NCBI GenBank assembly: GCA_004369045.1
Contig: ML213504.1
Coordinates: 963,508 to 1,027,507, forward strand
Source: Heliocybe sulcata
Taxonomy: Eukaryota > Basidiomycota > Agaricomycetes > Gloeophyllales > Gloeophyllaceae
Direction: 5' to 3'
Length of the DNA stretch: 64,000 bases
Both the position numbers and the translations under genes were made by a program. The notes beneath the pieces were generated by a model, which was not told the origin of the DNA, did no database searches, and saw nothing but the letters and a program-made list of their open reading frames with translations. Below, piece by piece: positions 22,703 to 35,437 of this stretch (position 1 is the stretch's first letter; each line of letters begins with the position of its first letter).

Positions 22703-24422
22703 CTATTTCTTTACAATGTGCACGACTACACGTGTCTCTATCAGCCTCCGAAAGTCCACATGAGTCAGTCCATTCACTTACCGTCTTCATCCTCCAAAAC
22801 GTGCTCCAAGCCCACTTTTTGTCCTCGAGAATGCTTCGCACTGGCGCCCCATACAATAGCGCTGCAGTCATCTCAATGAAGTTCTACCTGCAGCATAATC
22901 TGAACCGAACTTACTATTTCATCTGCTTGGCAATTTCCTTGTGAATGGAATTACAGAAGTCTTCCACAGAGCTGCGACCCCTGCGGAGCACGACTGGCTG
23001 GGTATAGTCCGGAGGAGCTTTCCTGGGCTTGGTGTACACCCTGACGAGGTCCAGCCGTTCCCACATTCTGTCGATGAGCTCATCTATATTCAGCCACTCC
23101 TTCGACGAGACTGGGACGCTGTTGGGGATCTTGTAGAGCAGATCAAGTTCTTCAATAGAGATTGCATCGATCTGGGCCATGCCAGTATAAGTAGAGTTGC
23201 ACCATTTGGAACAGAGTAGAGAAGCCCACTTTGTTCAACACCTTGAGGACAGGACAGCGAAAGGAGTCAGCTCATATTTTCTCGAGCTCGTCAGCCCACA
23301 CTCACATAAATACAAGGGATATATACTCGGTTTCCTTCAATGACATCGACAAGGTCGTCCGCAGTCGCGTTAGGCTCCCGAATGGCAACGTCACAATTGC
23401 TGAGCTTATATTCGCTCAGAACAGCCTTGATCTCGTCTTGGTCGATGTTTGTGAGCGGAACAGTGTTCGTGATGGCAACACCGCCCTTGTCCTTTTTCCG
23501 TACTGTGATTGCTGGAGGCCGTTTGTTCAGCCGGATACCGAAACCTTCTAATTCGGACTCAATGATTCGTTTGTCTGCTAGAGGCTTGAGGACGTCCAGG
23601 ACAATGAAGATGAGATTACATGTACGTGCAACTAAGGGTTTCCTTCAGATTTCTTGCATTGGTGATTATTTGTGGGAATTCATACCAGCGATGACTGCAA
23701 ACAAATTTAGTATTCTGACAGGTAAAATATACCAGCGCTACTAACCTTGTCTTCCTCTACCTCGACCATCGTTAGCACCTTCAATAATACCAGCTGTGTC
23801 GACAAACTACTTAGCACTCAGTCAAGGAAGAAAATAGTTGCACTGACGTAAATCTAGGATCTGGATGGGTGCGCCGTGTACTTTCAAGGTGCCGGGAACC
23901 GTGGTCAATGTCGTGAAGTCAATTGCTGAGACCTCGGAGTGTGTTCCGGTCAGCTTGGACATCAAGGTGGACTGCCAGGTATCACAGAATTTAACGCAGC
24001 AGCTCCGTTGAGTCGACCTGATGACACACCTTTCCGACCGAAGGGAACCCGACAAATCCAACAGACGCGACACCAGTCCTAGCTACATCGAACCCTAGCC
24101 CACCACCTCCTCCTCCCCCGCTACCCTTTGTCGGGTCGAGAAGGTCGCGCCGTAGCTTTGCAAGCTTCGCCTTGAGCTGGCCCAAGTGATAACTCGTGGC
24201 CTTATTCTTTTGCGCTGCACGGCCACTGGGGTAAGATCTTCACTTCAAGTAGAGTCGGCGGGACATACTCTTGGCCTGCAAGAGGAATGTTCAGCGCAAT
24301 TCAGAGCATACAGTACATTTTGAGTACCATCTCATCTTCGATTTCCTTCGTATCATCGCTGTCAGCAGGACACAGCAGGGTGAATAGCGAGCCCTTACTT
24401 TAATCTTTTGTACGGTCGTCAT
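22703..24422 (-). CDS. RBG1: DRG1/Rbg1-type translation-associated GTPase
   Basis: Developmentally regulated GTP-binding protein of the Obg superfamily; with Tma46/DFRP1 it acts on ribosomes. The start MTTVQKIK is split by an intron. Then [20 protein letters not shown], a Gly-rich run, [12 protein letters not shown] (G1, split by an intron), TTLTTVPG (G2), LDLPGIIEGA (G3, across a splice), CIYVLNKIDAIS (G4) and [11 protein letters not shown] (G5). A TGS domain follows ([48 protein letters not shown]), ending VVHIVKK. About 370 residues as in human DRG1. The gene diverges from KCH1. Confidence 0.93.
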
Positions 24423-24724
24423 TGTTGCGGTTAAAGGTTGCGCGTCCCGAAAAGGCAGTGGGCCAAGCAGGCGCAAAGAAGCTTTCAAGCGACAGTCCGT
24501 GGCAACAACAGCCACAGCCTCATCGTTCATTCACCGTATCTGCCTGCACTCGGCCCACGTCCTGCGTTGCCTTCGTCCCAGTCGCTCTTTGACGCCTGTC
24601 TTTCCCGTGTATGTCGCTGGCTGGCCGCGCTACCACATCGTCGACCCCGACCTTGCCTTCCCTCCTTTACTGAATATCATAAGCGACCGCGGACTGCAAC
24701 CACCGACAACCTGTGTGTTCCAAG
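24423..24724. promoter_or_regulatory. bidirectional region RBG1 / KCH1-like gene
   Basis: A 302-bp spacer between diverging starts. Open frames through it show no family motif and I read it as promoter plus leaders. Confidence 0.45.
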
Positions 24725-26799
24725 ATGTGTGGAGGCCCAGCATGGAAAAGAGAGGCAGTACTGGATCATAAGGCACGCTGACGTTTTGTTGCCTATGGTT
24801 GACTCGCTGAGAGATTCCGTAGTTTGACTTCGTCGACGTCCGAGAGTTCACAGATAATGGCTCCGGCATGCGATTGAAGTACGTGTTATATCGATCCTTT
24901 ACTGTCCACTATCATATTTGGAGGGCTGCCTTGCGCTGCGAGAGATTTTACGACATATGAGACTTCTGCACCCCTCTGCCTATGACCCCGAGATCCCCGA
25001 GGCTGGATCGTGCTTGCAGCAGACACTGACATTGCCCTTCTCATAGATATCTCTGGCTATACATTGTCGTCCTCAAATCGTTCCTTGTATACGTCTCCGA
25101 TATTTTCACAGCCGTGACTATGTTGACCACGAAGGGTTGGTCGAACGAGACGTTGCAAAGATGCGAGCACCAGGCGAATAGCAATTGTCTGAACATATCA
25201 TTCTCGGTCGGCCGGTGGATCTTCGTGGGCTGCATTATATTCTCCTTCTTGCTGGTATGTCTTTGTTTCGTGGAGAGCACCGCCTCTGGGCATCTCACGC
25301 TGCCATTGTTCAGCTTGCGTACGAAGCGCGGAAATCAAAGAAGATCATCGCCAGTCATGATATCTCTTATTCGTACACCAATATCATGGCCCAACATTAT
25401 TATTCCCTGAGTGAGGCTTCTCTGTTCTCGGCCGTGTTCTTCCAATTTAATATGTGGAACAGGATCGTATGACCACTTCTGTTTCTTCGATCATTTGAGT
25501 AACTCTACGAAGCGGTCCGATGACTTTGCTTTCTGGATTTTCTTCACATTCAAGAGTGAGTGAACATAGCATTCAACGTTCTCTCTCGCTCATTATGGGT
25601 TGCAATCAGCGTGGAAGCAGTTACTACTCGCAGACGGTCCTCGTCAATGCATCAATGCCCTCACTTTGTACGAGTTCTACCAGAGTAAGCAGGACGATGG
25701 AGACTGGTACGACGTGGAGAAGTACTTCCAAGGCAACAAGAATATCTCGACGAGCATCCTGACAGTCACGACGTTGTTCACCGTCGTCATCTTTGCATTT
25801 GGTCTCATCCAGCTGATCATGGCTGGTATCGCGTATATTCCTTGGCTGTGCGTTATCCGGGGTAACTTGAAGGTCAGGAACGTATAGTTTGAGTCTACGC
25901 ACCTGCTAACAGTCTGAAACCAGGAATATGTGTGCCATAAGGTCGATAAGGTGAGTTCGGTGTCGTCATCTAAGCTGGCTACATCTCACATATTTATGTT
26001 GTAGCGTATCGCTGAGGTTATCAGGCGCAGGAACAAGCAGCGCCTGGCAAAGGCTCAGGCGCTAGCCAAGAAGGAGGCCGCAGGCGACTTCTCCCATCTC
26101 AAGAACGGCAAGGGCGGTCAACCTTTGCCGCAGCCTACCCTGCCGCAGATCTCCCTTGACGACGACGAGGATGACGCTTCTTCTATGCACACCCGTGTCG
26201 CCCCTAGCCAGTTCACTGCCCAGAATGACTACTACTACCACGCCGACTACAAAACCGAATACGACTATCCGCCTATGCCCGGGTACGGCCAGCAATACCA
26301 GGGCGCGTACGGGGCCTACAACCAGTCCAGTACTACCTTCACGGAGGACCAGAAGATATATGATGACGATGCGGCCAGCACTGCGCACCTCGCTGCGGCT
26401 GCTGCACCGTTCGCATATCAGAATGAGACCCGTCCTTCATCACTACCCGACCCCTACGCTGCGCCGCCTCAGCATCAAGGCTACGCGGCTGAGACATACG
26501 ACGCCTACCACGGAAATGCTCAAGTCGCCCGGCATGCGTCTCCAGACCAGCACTATGCCTCTCCAGACCAGCACTATGCATCCCAAGACCAGCACTATGC
26601 TGATGTGCAACGGTACGCCTCCCCTGACCCTCAGGCAGGCGCAGGGCCTTACGAAGATCATATGCAAGACTATCCTAGTCCAACTTCGGGCGGTCCTATC
26701 TCTCGGTCACTTGGACAACAGATGTCGCAGGTGCAGTACCAGGGCCAGTATGGTCATCAAGGGCAGGCGAACGGAGGCCAGGGAGGTTACGCATTATAG
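24725..26799 (+). CDS. Kch1/Prm6-family low-affinity K+ transporter
   Basis: Fungal plasma-membrane potassium transport protein that supports Ca2+ influx during stress or mating. The start MCGGPAWKREAVLDHK is followed, after an intron with a GC donor (24773-24822), by FDFVDVREFTDNGSG, then a 168-nt intron and YLWLYIVVLKSFLVYVSDIF. Hydrophobic segments follow at WIFVGCIIFSFLL, SLFSAVFFQF and LFTVVIFAFGLIQLIMAG. The conserved core continues with NALTLYEFYQ and CHKVDKRIAEVIRRR. The long cytosolic tail is Tyr/Gln/Pro-rich and holds a 7-residue tandem repeat. It ends NGGQGGYAL. The 5' exons were placed by hand and need transcript support; the family call is secure. Confidence 0.85.
26535..26602 (+). 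repeat. 21-bp tandem repeat in KCH1-like tail
   Basis: Three in-frame copies of a 21-bp unit encode ASPDQHY, ASPDQHY and ASQDQHY in the disordered C-terminal tail. Length variation among strains is likely. Confidence 0.85.
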
Positions 26800-27514
26800 T
26801 TTTAGGACGGACAGGTGATATATCTTCCCGCAAGCTATGCTTGCTATCAGACAGCGACTACGTACGGCTCTTCCGTCTTGTTCGCGTTGTACATACCTTG
26901 TGACTATAGCTCTACTTTACTATCTATTTGCAGCTGCGTAATTGAAGTCAGGTGATAGAGAAGGTAGTGCCGCTGAGCTGGTAATTACTCGGTGGCTTGG
27001 CCGTCGCGCTTCCGAGATCCAGCGTTGAAGCCGTCGATCGAGTATACCCTCGTTTCAAATAACATGCTTGCTGGACAGAAATGGTGCCCTTGGCGACATT
27101 CCGAGTATACTTTGCCGATATGTCTGTGGACACCAATTCCATATGAACTTCGGGCACTCGAATCAGCCAAAGAAAGAGGGAGCTACGCATAACACGTGTG
27201 CCTTGGATGCTCCACTACGCTTCAAGTTTCGAGGGTCCACAACTTCCCAAGTCAGCAGACGAAGCAGCTTACCCGTACGGCATCTTGTCCACTGTTTGTT
27301 ATTTCAAGATGCCTCACCGACCCGAACTCCGAGGTCCTTTGGCGCTGAACGGTATATAAGACTTGAGATATTTTTGCGATGTCCTCAAGGAGCAGATACC
27401 TCTGAGCTCTGCACCTTTGTCACGACCACCTCTGTACTCGAAGGACCGATTCATAAGTGTCCGAAGACTGCCCCTGCCGGCGTTCACGACCCCGCCTCGC
27501 ATCTGTTGTTTATT
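26800..27514. other. 0.7-kb intergenic region
   Basis: 3' UTR of the KCH1-like gene and promoter of the sugar transporter. Frames here have no motif; I see nothing further. Confidence 0.5.
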
Positions 27515-29865
27515 ATGTCCCGTTCACCATCTCCCACACGGGCCTCTGGCAAAGAGGCTGATATCCGCACTCCCGAATGGAGAGTGGAGGATGTCACCGA
27601 CAAACCACCTTCGGAATTTGAAGCTGAAGTCATATCTCACCTGCCCACGCTGAGGGGTCGCAAGTTAACGACTGCCTTGGCGATTGTGGCAGGAACGGGG
27701 TTTACACTATTTGGGTACCCAAGATTTCTCTACTTACCATAGCCGGCTCGCTGATAGGCGCGGTATAGTTATGACCAAGGTGTGATGTCCGCTCTCCTCA
27801 CAGCGAACCAGGTACCTCCGTCGGTTCTATCTCATCTCCGCGTTCACTGAATGTGTCCTCTAGTTCGAGAAAGTATTCCCGGAGACGGTGGGCGCCTCGT
27901 CTGAGCATGCCACTCTACAAAGTTTCATTGTTGCAATATACGTCAGTCGCCGGAATTCTCAAACTTCGTGAAGCTCGGAGTCTGACATAGCCCATTCTCT
28001 ACGCCATCTAGGAAATCGGATGCCTCATTGGCGCCTTATCGAACCTCTGGATTGGCGACCGGCTTGGTCGCCGAAGGACCATCGTGCTCGGCGGAATTAT
28101 CATGATTATCGGAGCTATCCTGCAAGCCTCATCGTACTCCTATGCGCAAATGGTCGTAGCTCGCGTTATCACTGGTCTCGGAAACGGTCTCAACGTACGC
28201 GTACCTGCTTTTGATCCGAGGTGCAAGAAGGCTCATATTTGATTTAGACCTCTACAGTGCCTTCTTACCACGCGGAGTGTTCTCCCGCCGCAAAACGAGG
28301 GAGCTTCATTATGATTGAGGGCAGCTTGATCACCTTCGGTATCATGATATCGTACGTCATTGTCTTCCCCTTTGCGTCGTGTCAGTCGCTAAGCCATATC
28401 TTCACAGATATGTGCGTCATTGCATGTCCCATTCCGCTCACCGTTACTGATCTATCCTTACGGAGATAGTGGATAGATTTTGCTTGGTGAGTTCTTCGCG
28501 ACTTCCCCTACAGGCAGCCGCTAATTGCATTGCAGCTTCTGGGCCCAGTCATCCTCTGCTCAGTGGCGGGTGCCGATCGCACTTCAGATATTGTTCGCTC
28601 TCGTTCTCATTGGCGGTATTGCACTCGTGAGTATCCCGACGCCGCCGTGCACAAGATGTTTCCTGATCCATTTGTTCTTCATCAGCTTCCAGAGTCACCC
28701 CGATGGTGCGCTGCATCTTGTCCCGTCCATAAATACTCGCTGAATGACTTTTTACTGCCAGGCTTGTCAAGAACGGGCGCAACGCAGAGGCGCTCGCCGT
28801 TATCTCGGCTTTGGACGACAGACCGCCCTCGGATCCCAATGTACAGCGCACGTTCGTCGGTATCCGTGAGGCAGTTGCGATGGAGGGCGGTGAAGGCAAA
28901 GCCTCGTTGAAGGAGCTCTTCCACGGAGGCCCGAGTCAGAACTTTCGTCGCGCTTGCCTGGGTATCGTCAACCAGTGCTTCCAGCAAATCTCCGGTATCA
29001 ACCTTATCACTTACTATGCGGTGAGTCCCACTGTCGCCAGCGATTGGCTTGCAGACTCAATTATCTCAATAGACGCTGCTGTTCGAGAGGCTCGGGATCA
29101 ACGACGTAAAGTCGCGCATCATTGCCGCATGCAATGGCACCGAGTACTTCCTCGCGAGCTTGATTGCGATCTTCCTTATTGACCGCGTTGGCCGCCGGAG
29201 GCTCATGTTGTTCGGCGCCGTCGGGCAGTGCCTTACCATGGTGCTGCTCGCCATCCTCGGCTCCATCGACAATTCTGCGACTCAGGTCGTCTCCGCGGTG
29301 CTCCTCTTCGTGTTCAACTCCTTCTTCGCTATTGGATGGTTAGGAATGACCTGGTTATACGTACGTGCCGCTGCCCTGTGGTTGACCCCGCCAGTGCTGA
29401 CATGTATGACAGCCTGCCGAGATTGTGGGCCTGAGAATTCGCGCCCCGGCGAATGCACTTAGTACCGCATCGAACTGGATCTTCAACTTTGTTGTCGTGA
29501 TGGTCACCGGACCCTCATTTGACAACATCGGATGGAAAACCTACATCGGTGAGCACATCGATGGATAGTGATGTATGCACCGATTTACTCACGGTCCCTG
29601 TATAGTCTTCGCCGCACTGAACGCTTTCATCGTTCCCATTGTATATTTGTTCTTCCCCGAGACGGCCGGGCGTTCTCTGGAAGACATGGACGTCGTGTTC
29701 GCCCTGGCTTATCGAGAGGGCGTGTCACCCGTCAAGGTGTCACTGCGCAAGGACGTGCCTTACGCTGGATCACCAGAGGCTGATGAGATTCTGGGCCTGT
29801 CGCCTCAAGAGCGGGAGACCAAGCGGCCACAGATTGAGGAAAAGAAAGCTAACGAAGACGCTTGA
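27515..29865 (+). CDS. MFS sugar transporter (hexose family)
   Basis: Twelve-helix plasma-membrane sugar porter. The start MSRSPSPTRASGKEAD is a hydrophilic tail; then TGFTLFGYDQGVMSALL (helix 1 signature), IGDRLGRRRTI (motif A), ARVITGLGNGLNTSTVPSY, PAAKRGSFI, WIDFA, LPESPRWL, NQCFQQISGINLITYY, IDRVGRRRLMLFG and LYPAEIVGLRIRAPANAL, with FFPETAGRSLEDMD at the end of helix 12. The cytosolic tail ends KKANEDA. At least nine short introns. The sugar-porter motifs are intact and length is normal; the substrate (glucose, xylose or other) cannot be told from this. Confidence 0.92.
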
Positions 29866-29977
29866 ATGATAACTTATTGCTTTACGACTCATATACCATG
29901 ATGTTTGCTGCTTGGCAAATATTTGTATACGTAGTAGATAGTCTAGACATGCGCAGAGTGTATTACTAGATAACGTT

Positions 29978-30926
29978 TCATTCGCTGCGTTTTGTCACTC
30001 GCGACTCACGCCATTGTTGCCGCTCGATGGCAGCCATGTCGTGACGCCATGCTCGACCTCTGGGAGGGTCCTCCCGAACTGTTATACGAGCCGGAACTGG
30101 ACCGATCCTCTCTATGGGGAAGATGATATACAGCAGCTTCGCATCTATCAAGGATATCGGAACCTGGAATCCAGTCATGGAGGTAAGTCGACAGAGGGTT
30201 ATATGTTATGTATCCACGCACCGGGCCAAATATATTGCTGTCATCGGAGTTGAACCTCTCGTCGCCTTATCATGACCCGTCAGTTTTATAACAAGAATGC
30301 GTGACAGTGCAACCACACCTTCTACCCAGACATGGCCTTCTGGAATACGAACCTCCAGGTCAGGATACGGAGGTAAGGTCTTCACCTGGAAGAAAATATG
30401 CATAAGTGTATGGTCCTCACTACTATGTACTTACGGTATCTCCTGCCGTCGCTATAATTCTTTTAATGAACAACTTCTGTGGATCCGAAGGAGACCTGAA
30501 ATGCCGGTTGAGACAGGAGAGCAGATATGCATCGAGATAGTCGCACCAGACTGTGACAATGTCCCCTCTTTCATAATGAGGCTCAACTTTCGCATGGTAC
30601 CGGTCACAAATGACAACATCTCGCAAGGGCGAGCTATTAGGGTTCAAGGTGGGCTGCCTACACTCGCATCACGTCCATCCGACAGTGGGATGGGAACACA
30701 GTTGGCATACCTGCATGCTCGGTCCCGACACTTGCTTAACGACGGCAAAGTATTTGGTGAACACTATAGCGGTAGGTAGCCAAAATACGCCAATGAAGCT
30801 CCATCTGAGGGCAGGGCGGCCGCTCGTGAAGCTTGTCCAAGCCGAGTGCATGCGTCGGAGCCTTTGAAATCGTGGCTTCAGACCAGACTTGAATACGGAC
30901 CGGAAAAGAAACTTCATTGTATCCAT
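29978..30926 (-). CDS. IMP2: mitochondrial inner membrane protease subunit 2 (Imp2)
   Basis: Type I signal-peptidase-like protease of the mitochondrial inner membrane that matures intermembrane-space proteins. The start chosen is MDTMKFLFRSVFK, giving a basic presequence; a membrane segment (GVFWLPTAIVFTKYF) precedes the catalytic serine block SGPSMQ, continued after an intron as PTLNPNSSPLRD. The catalytic lysine lies in LFIKRIIATAGD. Then RIPEGHVWVEGDE, a SNIFGPV block and VPISLIDAKLLYIIFP, typical of IMP2 rather than IMP1. Five or so exons; about 220 residues. A later Met (MHSAWTSF) is a possible alternative start. It converges with the sugar transporter. Confidence 0.9.
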
Positions 30927-31412
30927 TGCGACGTGATAGATGCGTGGATGCTCAGTGGGTACTCGTGCGCCTGAGATGGATCCCGAGCGAAGATTGGGTG
31001 GCGAGTGCAACAGTGGAAACGTCGGAAAGCCGAGTGAACCAGTTCTAAAGTCGAAAGTGTCCCCAGTCCGAGAACGACCTTATCACGGTCTGCAAGGAAA
31101 AGACTGCAACAAAGTCGCTATGCAAGATCGTGTCCTACAGCGAAATGTAACCGGTGGGTGATCGACTCTGTACGACACCGGAGTATTCCGACATGCTCGG
31201 ATCAAAAGTATCATTTCTATTAGTAGCTGTGGCTGTGCTGAAGCCTCAAATTTGATCCAGTGCCACACTCAGTAAAGCACTTCCATATGATGCGTGGAAT
31301 GCCACGGATTCAGTTGCAGGTAGAGCTATAATCATCATACAGTACACGATGATGACGCCATGTTCACAGAACTGCTACAGTATATGTCGCCGGACGGCGT
31401 GATATCCTCAAC
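30927..31412. other. intergenic, nothing recognised
   Basis: A 486-bp stretch between the IMP2 start and the ATE1 stop. Short frames on both strands show no motif. Confidence 0.5.
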
Positions 31413-33191
31413 CTAGTCCGACTCGGACTCATCATCATCGGAATGCACTAACCATAAGACCGTCTTAGAGAGAGATACGCCCAGTGCGTCAATATTATAC
31501 AATACGGTCCTGCGCGTATGACCGTCGTTCCAGCCGGGACATTCCTGAAGGGCATCAGTCAGCCGAGATCTGCAGTTGACGCTCGGTAGGCTCACATTAA
31601 TAGGTACAATAATAATGTTCCGCCCCTGCATTCTTACGAACACGTTGATTTGCTGCAATTCATCATCGCTTGGCGTGGGTGCATCATGGACTTAGCAGGC
31701 CGTGACGGAGTGAACACCAATGTAAGCTCAAGGTATTTGATGGTTACGACTTACTCGCCAGTATGGACGCGCCATGTGGGATAGAACGTTCAGGATGCGC
31801 GAAGCAAGCATACCTGTTGTCTTCCAGTAGAGGAACGCACTTGTCTAGCGGGTACCACGTGTATTCCTCCTACTCCGGGAGCTGTTAATAAACAAAATGC
31901 GTAGTTATTGAACATTTCACGTACCGGGTCGGCCAAGTAAGATGGCGAGTAATCCGCCTTGTAACGCATCTTCTGGCAGGAATGGATGTAGAATCCTGTG
32001 GGGACGTTATAACGGATTCTTCGAAACCTAGCGCAGAACCGTACCCATATACATCGAGTCCAAACCAGAGATACCTGCATCATGCAGCTCCCTAGCAAGG
32101 GTAGTTTCGCGCATGGCACTCAGCTTGCCCATTGAGAACTTCTCCCACTCCTTGTCGTACATAAAGTAGACGCTGGACACGCAGCCTGGAAGGATATCGA
32201 TGACGCCCATTGCAATGAGTTTGCCGTCGACTCGGTAGAGTTGGTGATAAGAGCCGTAGGTGGAAGGGAGGTGCTCAGGGCGTGTGGATGGGTACGCAAT
32301 CGGCTCGTGCTGTCACATATCAACGTCAGCAGTATAGGACAGTGGATATCTGACTATGTACCTGCAAAGGAGACTCTACGAGGAACCGCTTGAAACCAGA
32401 CGGAACGTTGTCAAAATCGAAATGTATCTCTGCCTGGTACTTTTTATACAGAGCAAACTTCTCGTCCGTGTATGAGGAGGGCTCTAGAGTAACCTCCATC
32501 ACCGGTATCAGTAATAACAACGAATAAACGAGTTTGCTGGCTCACCTCAAATATATGTGATAGTTTGCCATCGGAGATGAAGGCACGCTCAGATTCATGC
32601 AGTGACGAGACGAGGTCAAATGGAGCATTATTAGATCCTTTAGTCTTTCGCTTTGGAGGGTTGGACTGCCTAGCAAAGCATGGTGTTGTTAGACCGCATG
32701 CTCCAAGACTTATCGGATCGAGGAATGCGTACGCCATCTGTCTCCATTTTGTCCAGTGAATCTCCTTCTAAGATGAAGCGGTTCCACCTGCCGCGAGCAT
32801 CAGCCACGACAGCTCAAAAACACCTGATATGGAGTTACCGATAAACAAGCTTTCTGTGACTGCGGGAAGGCTTGAACTTCAATGCATCGAGCTTGATCGT
32901 ATACTGAGGGCAGCAAGACCGTTTCAGATCAGGTTTGTAGCAATACGTGCCGCTCCTCCGCCACCCTCTATCGATCATCTTCTGATATACCTGTAATATG
33001 CGAGGGTTTGAGCAACTGCGGATGCACTCCGCATCTTTGACGCTCACATCGCAAGAGAGCCCCGGGCCCACCGCAATCACGCTCCCTGACTTATAACTGG
33101 ATTTCGTCTCGCTTCGCTCGCCTGGTGGACTACAGTAGCCGCATGTGCTAGCACCGGGAGAGCAAGGTATTACCATGGACAGCCCACTCAT
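31413..33191 (-). CDS. ATE1: arginyl-tRNA--protein transferase (Ate1)
   Basis: Transfers Arg from Arg-tRNA to N-terminal Asp/Glu or oxidised Cys, marking proteins for the N-degron pathway. The start MSGLSMVIPCSPGAS leads to CGYC at residues 17-20; with the later CC in LKRSCCPQY these match the four Cys reported to bind an Fe-S cluster in Ate1. A 56-nt intron joins GLSCD to VYQKMIDRGWRRSG. Then PSRSHRK, FVSSLHESERA-type linker sequence, GFKRFLVESPL, YHQLYRVDGKLIAMGVIDILP and SVYFMYD, with GFYIHSCQKMRYKADY. The C-terminal part is less conserved and ends DDDESESD. About eight exons, all joined in frame. Confidence 0.92.
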
Positions 33192-33480
33192 CCTGCGAGG
33201 CTGAGAATTGTGCCAGTACTTGCTGGAGATGGTGGATATCGATTCCGAGCTTCAAATACTCCCGACGGCGCTGCATTTGCTTCCGATACGCGTGACGTCA
33301 CGCGAACTAATTAACGCGTTCAGGTCATGGCTGCGGCAAGTATACAAGGTCTAGAGAGATCAATCCATTGATACGTGTACAAAATATGCCAATGATATGT
33401 GCCCGAAATACTACATGCATGCACGACGAGCAAAGTCATAAACGTAGAAAGCAGTGCTAAGTGACAGAAGCCAAAAGAAA
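33192..33480. other. intergenic with CRE-like and MCB-like sites
   Basis: A 289-bp spacer upstream of ATE1. It contains the palindromic core TGACGTCA near 33293-33300 (cAMP-response/ATF type) and ACGCGT near 33314. These are single matches and may be chance. Confidence 0.35.
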
Positions 33481-35008
33481 TCAACCCCATCCATCCCACC
33501 TGCCATACCTTCTGAACTCCCTGAGGATACATTCATGGCCCTCCTTGCCTTCTCTCTCCTTCTCCTTGCCCTTCTCTACACGACTCGAGAAGGACGATGC
33601 GCTGGACGATCTCGGGCGTGGTATCCCGGCTGACCTGGGTGGCGAAGCAGAGAGTGGGAAAGATGGGGACGCTGCAGAGCCACTGATCCCTGATCCTGAG
33701 CCCGGCAACGATAATCGGTACCAGCCACCGGAATACGTGAGCGCAATGAGCTGAAATTCTCGATCCCGCTCAGAAACGGGGTATTCGATCCATGTGACGA
33801 CACAGCGCTCCTCGTCTGCGACATTGAGCTGGGGGGCCCTGGAGGGCTGTGTCTGGATCGAGGCATGAGGTGATTGGGTAGGGATGCGATACTGCGCGTA
33901 GGACCATTCAGACTCGAAGTACTTGGGGAGTGGTAGGAAGGGAGTTATAGAGGATAATGATGATTGTCGATTCCTACCCACACGTTAAGCATTTAAACAG
34001 TCCGACCACGTGAAGAAGTGACTCACGATGCACCTGAGCCAGTAGTGATAGCAAACACGTGTACCGTTCCTTTGTCACTCCACACACAAAGCTCCTTCTC
34101 ATCCGGGCGGAAGGCTACACCGTAGATCTCAGCCTTATCTGTCCCTCTCCGGAACTCCCGTACCAGCTTGCCAGAATATGCATCCCATACTCGGACCAAT
34201 GTTCCCTTGGAGGATGTCGTGGCGAGCAGTTTGCCCGAGGGAGGGACAGATAACGTACTCAGTGAGCCTGCATGTGCTGCAATAATAGAAACTGGATGCT
34301 TTGTCGGTCTAGGAGGTGGCCGAGTCTGGTTAGATGATGAGTTGTGCTCTGACTTTGCAGGTGGCCGACATGGAGGTAAATGAATGAGCTGGACATGGCC
34401 TATCTGTCGACCCGGGATAGCAAGGAGAGTTGAGTCAGCGGCCGTGGCCATCGCGACCAGACCTGCGTAGCCCGGTCATTGTCAGCCCACGAATGATTTG
34501 AAAGCAATGATATTATGCGCACCTCTTGGATTATCGCATGTATCCCATTCACCGTGCCTGGAGACACGCTCGCCAACTTCAAACAATACGACCCTCCTAC
34601 GTAAGGCAACCGCGAGCCATCCCCGTCTGCACGCAAACCCTCGAACGCGTTCTCTAAACTCCAGCTCCGCGACCTCCTTGCCCAGAGAGTCATCCCACAA
34701 TATAACCTTGTTCGGAGGGTAGAGCGGGCTACGTCCGCCGCCAAGCAAGAATAGCAGATTGGATGAATGAAGCGGAAGAACAGCGGCAAGGGTTCCACCA
34801 GTCAGTTCTTGTGGGCGATGTCAAGAGACGGTACCTTGCCCAGGCGACAGTACATACCTCGTTTCCGGAGTAATGTCAGTGGGTGAGTGCGATACACGGC
34901 GAAGCCGGATGGTGTTGAGCAGGTGAATATGCGCGACTCGGCATCGAAGCGTGCGTCTAGAATGCGGATGGACTTGGTCGCGGTAATGGAATGTCGTTGC
35001 AGATTCAT
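33481..35008 (-). CDS. HSV2: PROPPIN WD40 protein (Hsv2/WIPI3-4 type)
   Basis: Seven-bladed beta-propeller that binds PI3P/PI(3,5)P2 and acts in autophagy or vacuole traffic. The start MNLQRHSITATKSIRILDARF begins blade 1. Then FAVYRTHPLTLLRKR, LLFLLGGGRSPLYPPNKVILWDD (typical of the Hsv2/WIPI4 branch), ISIIAAHAGSLSTLSVPPSGKLLATTSSKGTLVRVWD and the lipid-binding signature REFRRGTD (FRRG), followed by IYGVAFRPDEKELCVWSDKGTVHVF. A long variable loop follows (IPTQSPHASIQTQPS), and the C-terminus holds a low-complexity Ser/Glu/Lys-rich tail. Four exons. Atg18 itself has a different blade 3, so HSV2 is preferred. Confidence 0.88.
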
Positions 35009-35437
35009 GAGGTCGTCACGATAGAACTAGAAATCAAGAGGAATCTGCTATAGAAGAGACATGAGGGTCGTGTGCGGACCGGCTGGGCAGGCGGTGGCTG
35101 CGTGCGGGCAGTTGTACAGAGGCAGCCTTTCGCGCGGAAGTACCGAAGCGTGTCAATGTCACCGCACAATGAATAGAATGAATAGATGTAACAGTGTCGA
35201 CTAGTACGTATACACAAAGTATACATGTTACAAAAATCGGGCTACAATTCCAACATAGAGCTCCTCCTCTATCCCTCCTTCCAACCACCAAGATATCCCA
35301 AGAGAAAACTTTCCAAAGATACATTTCCGTCGTTTGCCAGCCAGTCGCAAGTCAGATACAAAATCACAGTCGCTTCTACAATCACCTTTATCGTTCGTTA
35401 TGTTTCGTGCACGTCGACCCCAGATGGCATGACGACC
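35009..35437. other. intergenic, nothing recognised
   Basis: A 429-bp spacer between two minus-strand genes, holding the promoter of the PROPPIN gene and the 3' UTR of the next. No coding pattern is visible. Confidence 0.5.

Noticed and set aside
33290-33320. CRE (TGACGTCA) and MCB (ACGCGT) matches upstream of ATE1 as a regulatory module
   Set aside because: Single copies each; not clustered as at RNR2, so chance cannot be excluded.
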